Positions 11,703-13,146 of a stretch of DNA of 13,146 bases are shown here, one piece after another. The notes below the pieces were generated by a model. That model was not told the DNA's origin. It was given only the letters and a program-made list of their open reading frames with translations, and did no database searches. Both the position numbers and the translations under genes were made by a program. Origin of the DNA: Candidatus Microgenomates bacterium (GTDB lineage Bacteria; Patescibacteriota; Microgenomatia; 2-02-FULL-39-11); the NCBI GenBank assembly GCA_022866885.1, contig JALHWS010000194.1, forward strand, positions 1 to 13,146, in the 5' to 3' direction. How positions within the stretch are numbered: position 1 is the stretch's first letter; every line of letters begins with the position of its first letter.

Positions 11703-12800
11703 TTATTCTAGATAGTCTTTTAATTTCTTAGATCTACTGGGGTGTCTAAGCTTTCTCAGCGCCTTTGCTTCAATCTGCCTGATCCGCTCGCGGGTGACGC
11801 CAAATTCCACGCCGACTTCCTCCAAGGTCCGCGGCCGGCCGTCTTCCAAACCGAAGCGTAAAATCAGGACTCTTTTTTCCCGATCTGACAAGGTATGAAG
11901 CACTTCGTCAATGTGTTCTTTCAAAAGCTCCCTTGAAGCGGAGTCATAAGGTGACGGTTGGGTAGTATCCTGGATGAAATCGCCCAAAAGCGAATCCTCG
12001 TCATCGCCAACCGGAGTGGCCAGGGAAGTCGGCTCCTGGGAGACTTTCATTATCTCGCGGACTTTTTCCACCTCGATTTCCATCGCATGAGCAACTTCTT
12101 CCGGCATCGGTTCACGACCCAATTCCTGCATCAGCTTTCTGGAGATTTTCAAATATCGGTTGATCGTCTCAACCATATGGACCGGAATGCGGATTGTCCT
12201 GGCCTGATCGGCAATTGCTCTGGTAATTGCCTGCCTAATCCACCAGGTGGCGTAAGTGGAAAATTTATAGCCTTTGCGCCAGTCATATTTTTCCACCGCC
12301 CTGATCAAGCCCTGGTTGCCTTCCTGAATAAGATCAAGAAGAGAAAGACCGCGGCCGATGTATTTTTTGGCGATAGAGACGACTAAGCGGAGGTTGGACT
12401 CAATCAGTTTTTGTTTGGCGGCTCTCTCCCCTTTTTCGTAGCGTTTGGCCAAATCGATCTCGTCAGCAAACTTGAGAAGGGGTGTCCGGCCGATTTCTTT
12501 AAGATACATCCTAACGGGGTCGGAAATTCCTCCTTCGTGCATAACCGTCAACGATTCCAGTTCTTTCTCAAGCTCGGTAACGGTTTTTTGGGCTTCTTTT
12601 TCTTCTTCATCGGAAAGAGTCTCGAAAACGTCGATCTGAGCTTTGATCAGTTGGACATAAAGCTCATCCAACTCAATAAGGTGGTCTTCGGGTTTGGGGA
12701 AAATGGCCAGAATCTCATCCTGGGTGATAAAACCGTTTTCCCGGCCTTCTTTGATCAGAGCTTTTACCGAATCAGAAATAGTACTTTTGGCTTTTGTCAT
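11703..12800 (-). CDS. rpoD: Primary sigma factor RpoD (sigma-70)
   Basis: This is the housekeeping sigma subunit of RNA polymerase, 365 residues. The order of regions is complete: a short acidic N-terminal domain, region 1.2 with DPVRMYLKEIGRTPLL (94-109), region 2 with NLRLVVSIAKKYIGRGLSLLDLIQEGN (136-162) and the -10-recognition segment KGYKFSTYATWWIRQAI (176-192), region 3 (about 205-265), and region 4 with TLEEVGVEFGVTRERIRQIEAKALRKLRH (325-353) binding the -35. The intact region 2.4 and 4.2 fit the near-consensus TTGACT/TATAAT promoter seen in front of fic. It lies 19 nt after the end of a dnaG-like gene, as in the classic macromolecular-synthesis arrangement. The last 20 codons have two diverged relic copies downstream. 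Confidence 0.97.
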   Translation of the reverse strand: MTKAKSTISDSVKALIKEGRENGFITQDEILAIFPKPEDHLIELDELYVQLIKAQIDVFETLSDEEEKEAQKTVTELEKELESLTVMHEGGISDPVRMYLKEIGRTPLLKFADEIDLAKRYEKGERAAKQKLIESNLRLVVSIAKKYIGRGLSLLDLIQEGNQGLIRAVEKYDWRKGYKFSTYATWWIRQAITRAIADQARTIRIPVHMVETINRYLKISRKLMQELGREPMPEEVAHAMEIEVEKVREIMKVSQEPTSLATPVGDDEDSLLGDFIQDTTQPSPYDSASRELLKEHIDEVLHTLSDREKRVLILRFGLEDGRPRTLEEVGVEFGVTRERIRQIEAKALRKLRHPSRSKKLKDYLE

Positions 12801-12819
12801 AAAACAATTTTATCTTAAA

Positions 12820-13146
12820 TCAGCTTGATTTATCAAGCTCATCTATTTCCTTTATCAATTGCCGCTGGATTTCCTGTAATTTCCCTGTTTCTTCCTGCTC
12901 TTCTTCTTTTCCCAATTGTTTTATTTTAGTCGAAAGAGTGTTGATTCTCCTTCGAAGGGTAATTACCTTGATATTTTTGGCGGTATATGACAATTCTTTC
13001 TGAAAATGCTTGTCATCAGACAAGACCTGGTTTATATCTACCAAATAGGCTTTGTCGAACGTCAAAACCAGCTCGGGAGGTAAGCTTTTACCAAAAATCT
13101 TTATGTCAAACTGTTCATGTTTCTTGAAATAATTGCCAAGCTGCAG
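12820..13146 (-). CDS. dnaG: DNA primase DnaG, C-terminal end only (probable)
   Basis: The minus-strand frame is open to the right edge of the window, giving 108 residues of the C-terminus of a longer protein. It begins at the edge with LQLGNYFKKHEQFDIKIFGK and continues with ELVLTFDKAYLVDINQ. It ends in a long charged helical stretch (KVITLRRRINTLSTKIKQLG and an EEEQEETGKL linker) typical of the DnaB-binding C-terminal domain of bacterial primase. Identity rests on this helical pattern and on the position immediately upstream of rpoD; the catalytic TOPRIM and zinc domains are outside the window. The TTG at 13065 is not the true start. Confidence 0.7.
   Translation of the reverse strand: MQLGNYFKKHEQFDIKIFGKSLPPELVLTFDKAYLVDINQVLSDDKHFQKELSYTAKNIKVITLRRRINTLSTKIKQLGKEEEQEETGKLQEIQRQLIKEIDELDKSS

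Noticed and set aside
11958..12818. Plus-strand ORFs opposite rpoD (142, 135 and 64 aa)
   Set aside because: They are antisense shadows of a fully conserved sigma factor, with Phe-rich sequences typical of reversed Glu/Lys codons.
1..13146. CRISPR array or insertion sequence
   Set aside because: No regularly spaced repeats, transposase or terminal inverted repeats with target duplications were seen.

Overview
The window is AT-rich bacterial DNA with compact, often overlapping genes, short or absent leaders and few Shine-Dalgarno sites. It has a dnaG-rpoD tail arrangement, an intron-bearing tRNA without an encoded CCA, and protein families often met in ultra-small Candidate Phyla Radiation (Patescibacteria) genomes. 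TGA is used as a stop, for example in the permease and Fic genes, which argues against the UGA=Gly lineages. A CPR origin, possibly Microgenomates-like, is an inference and not proven by this stretch.

Left part (1-3.8 kb, accessory character). The 3' end of a LAGLIDADG-like protein is followed after 10 nt by a tRNA gene interrupted in the anticodon by a 201-nt group I intron. The intron folds by eye into P1-P9.0, and splicing restores tRNA-Asn(GUU). Directly abutting the tRNA is a two-gene pair: a 63-aa helical protein and a nucleotidyltransferase with a toxin/antitoxin look. The Shine-Dalgarno-like sequence of the first of these is the tRNA acceptor strand. A DUF2971 protein, an unrecognised 245-aa protein and a phosphoribosyltransferase follow.

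Middle part (3.9-9.5 kb). A membrane-anchored XAC2610-like protein and a 49-aa Cys-rich protein precede a tight envelope-type operon: a YLDPGSGSY small membrane protein, a NoeA-like methyltransferase and an alkaline-phosphatase/sulfatase-superfamily membrane enzyme. The first two overlap by 32 nt and the last two by 4 nt. Next comes a thioredoxin-like protein with a DUF318/ArsP-type permease.

Right part (9.5-13.1 kb). A Fic protein with a C-terminal winged helix meets the permease tail to tail with zero spacing. It is divergent from uppP across a palindromic promoter region carrying three AAGATTA repeats phased at 10 bp. rpoD and the 3' end of dnaG follow on the minus strand. The most unusual signal lies between uppP and rpoD: two extra copies of the 3' end of rpoD (20 codons and 11 codons, each with a stop) encode the same C-terminal peptide as rpoD, but with heavy synonymous divergence (19 differences in 63 nt, and 8 in 36 nt, none changing an amino acid). 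They are separated by hairpin-rich sequence. This looks like successive replacement of the rpoD tail by inserted DNA, with the displaced tails left behind.
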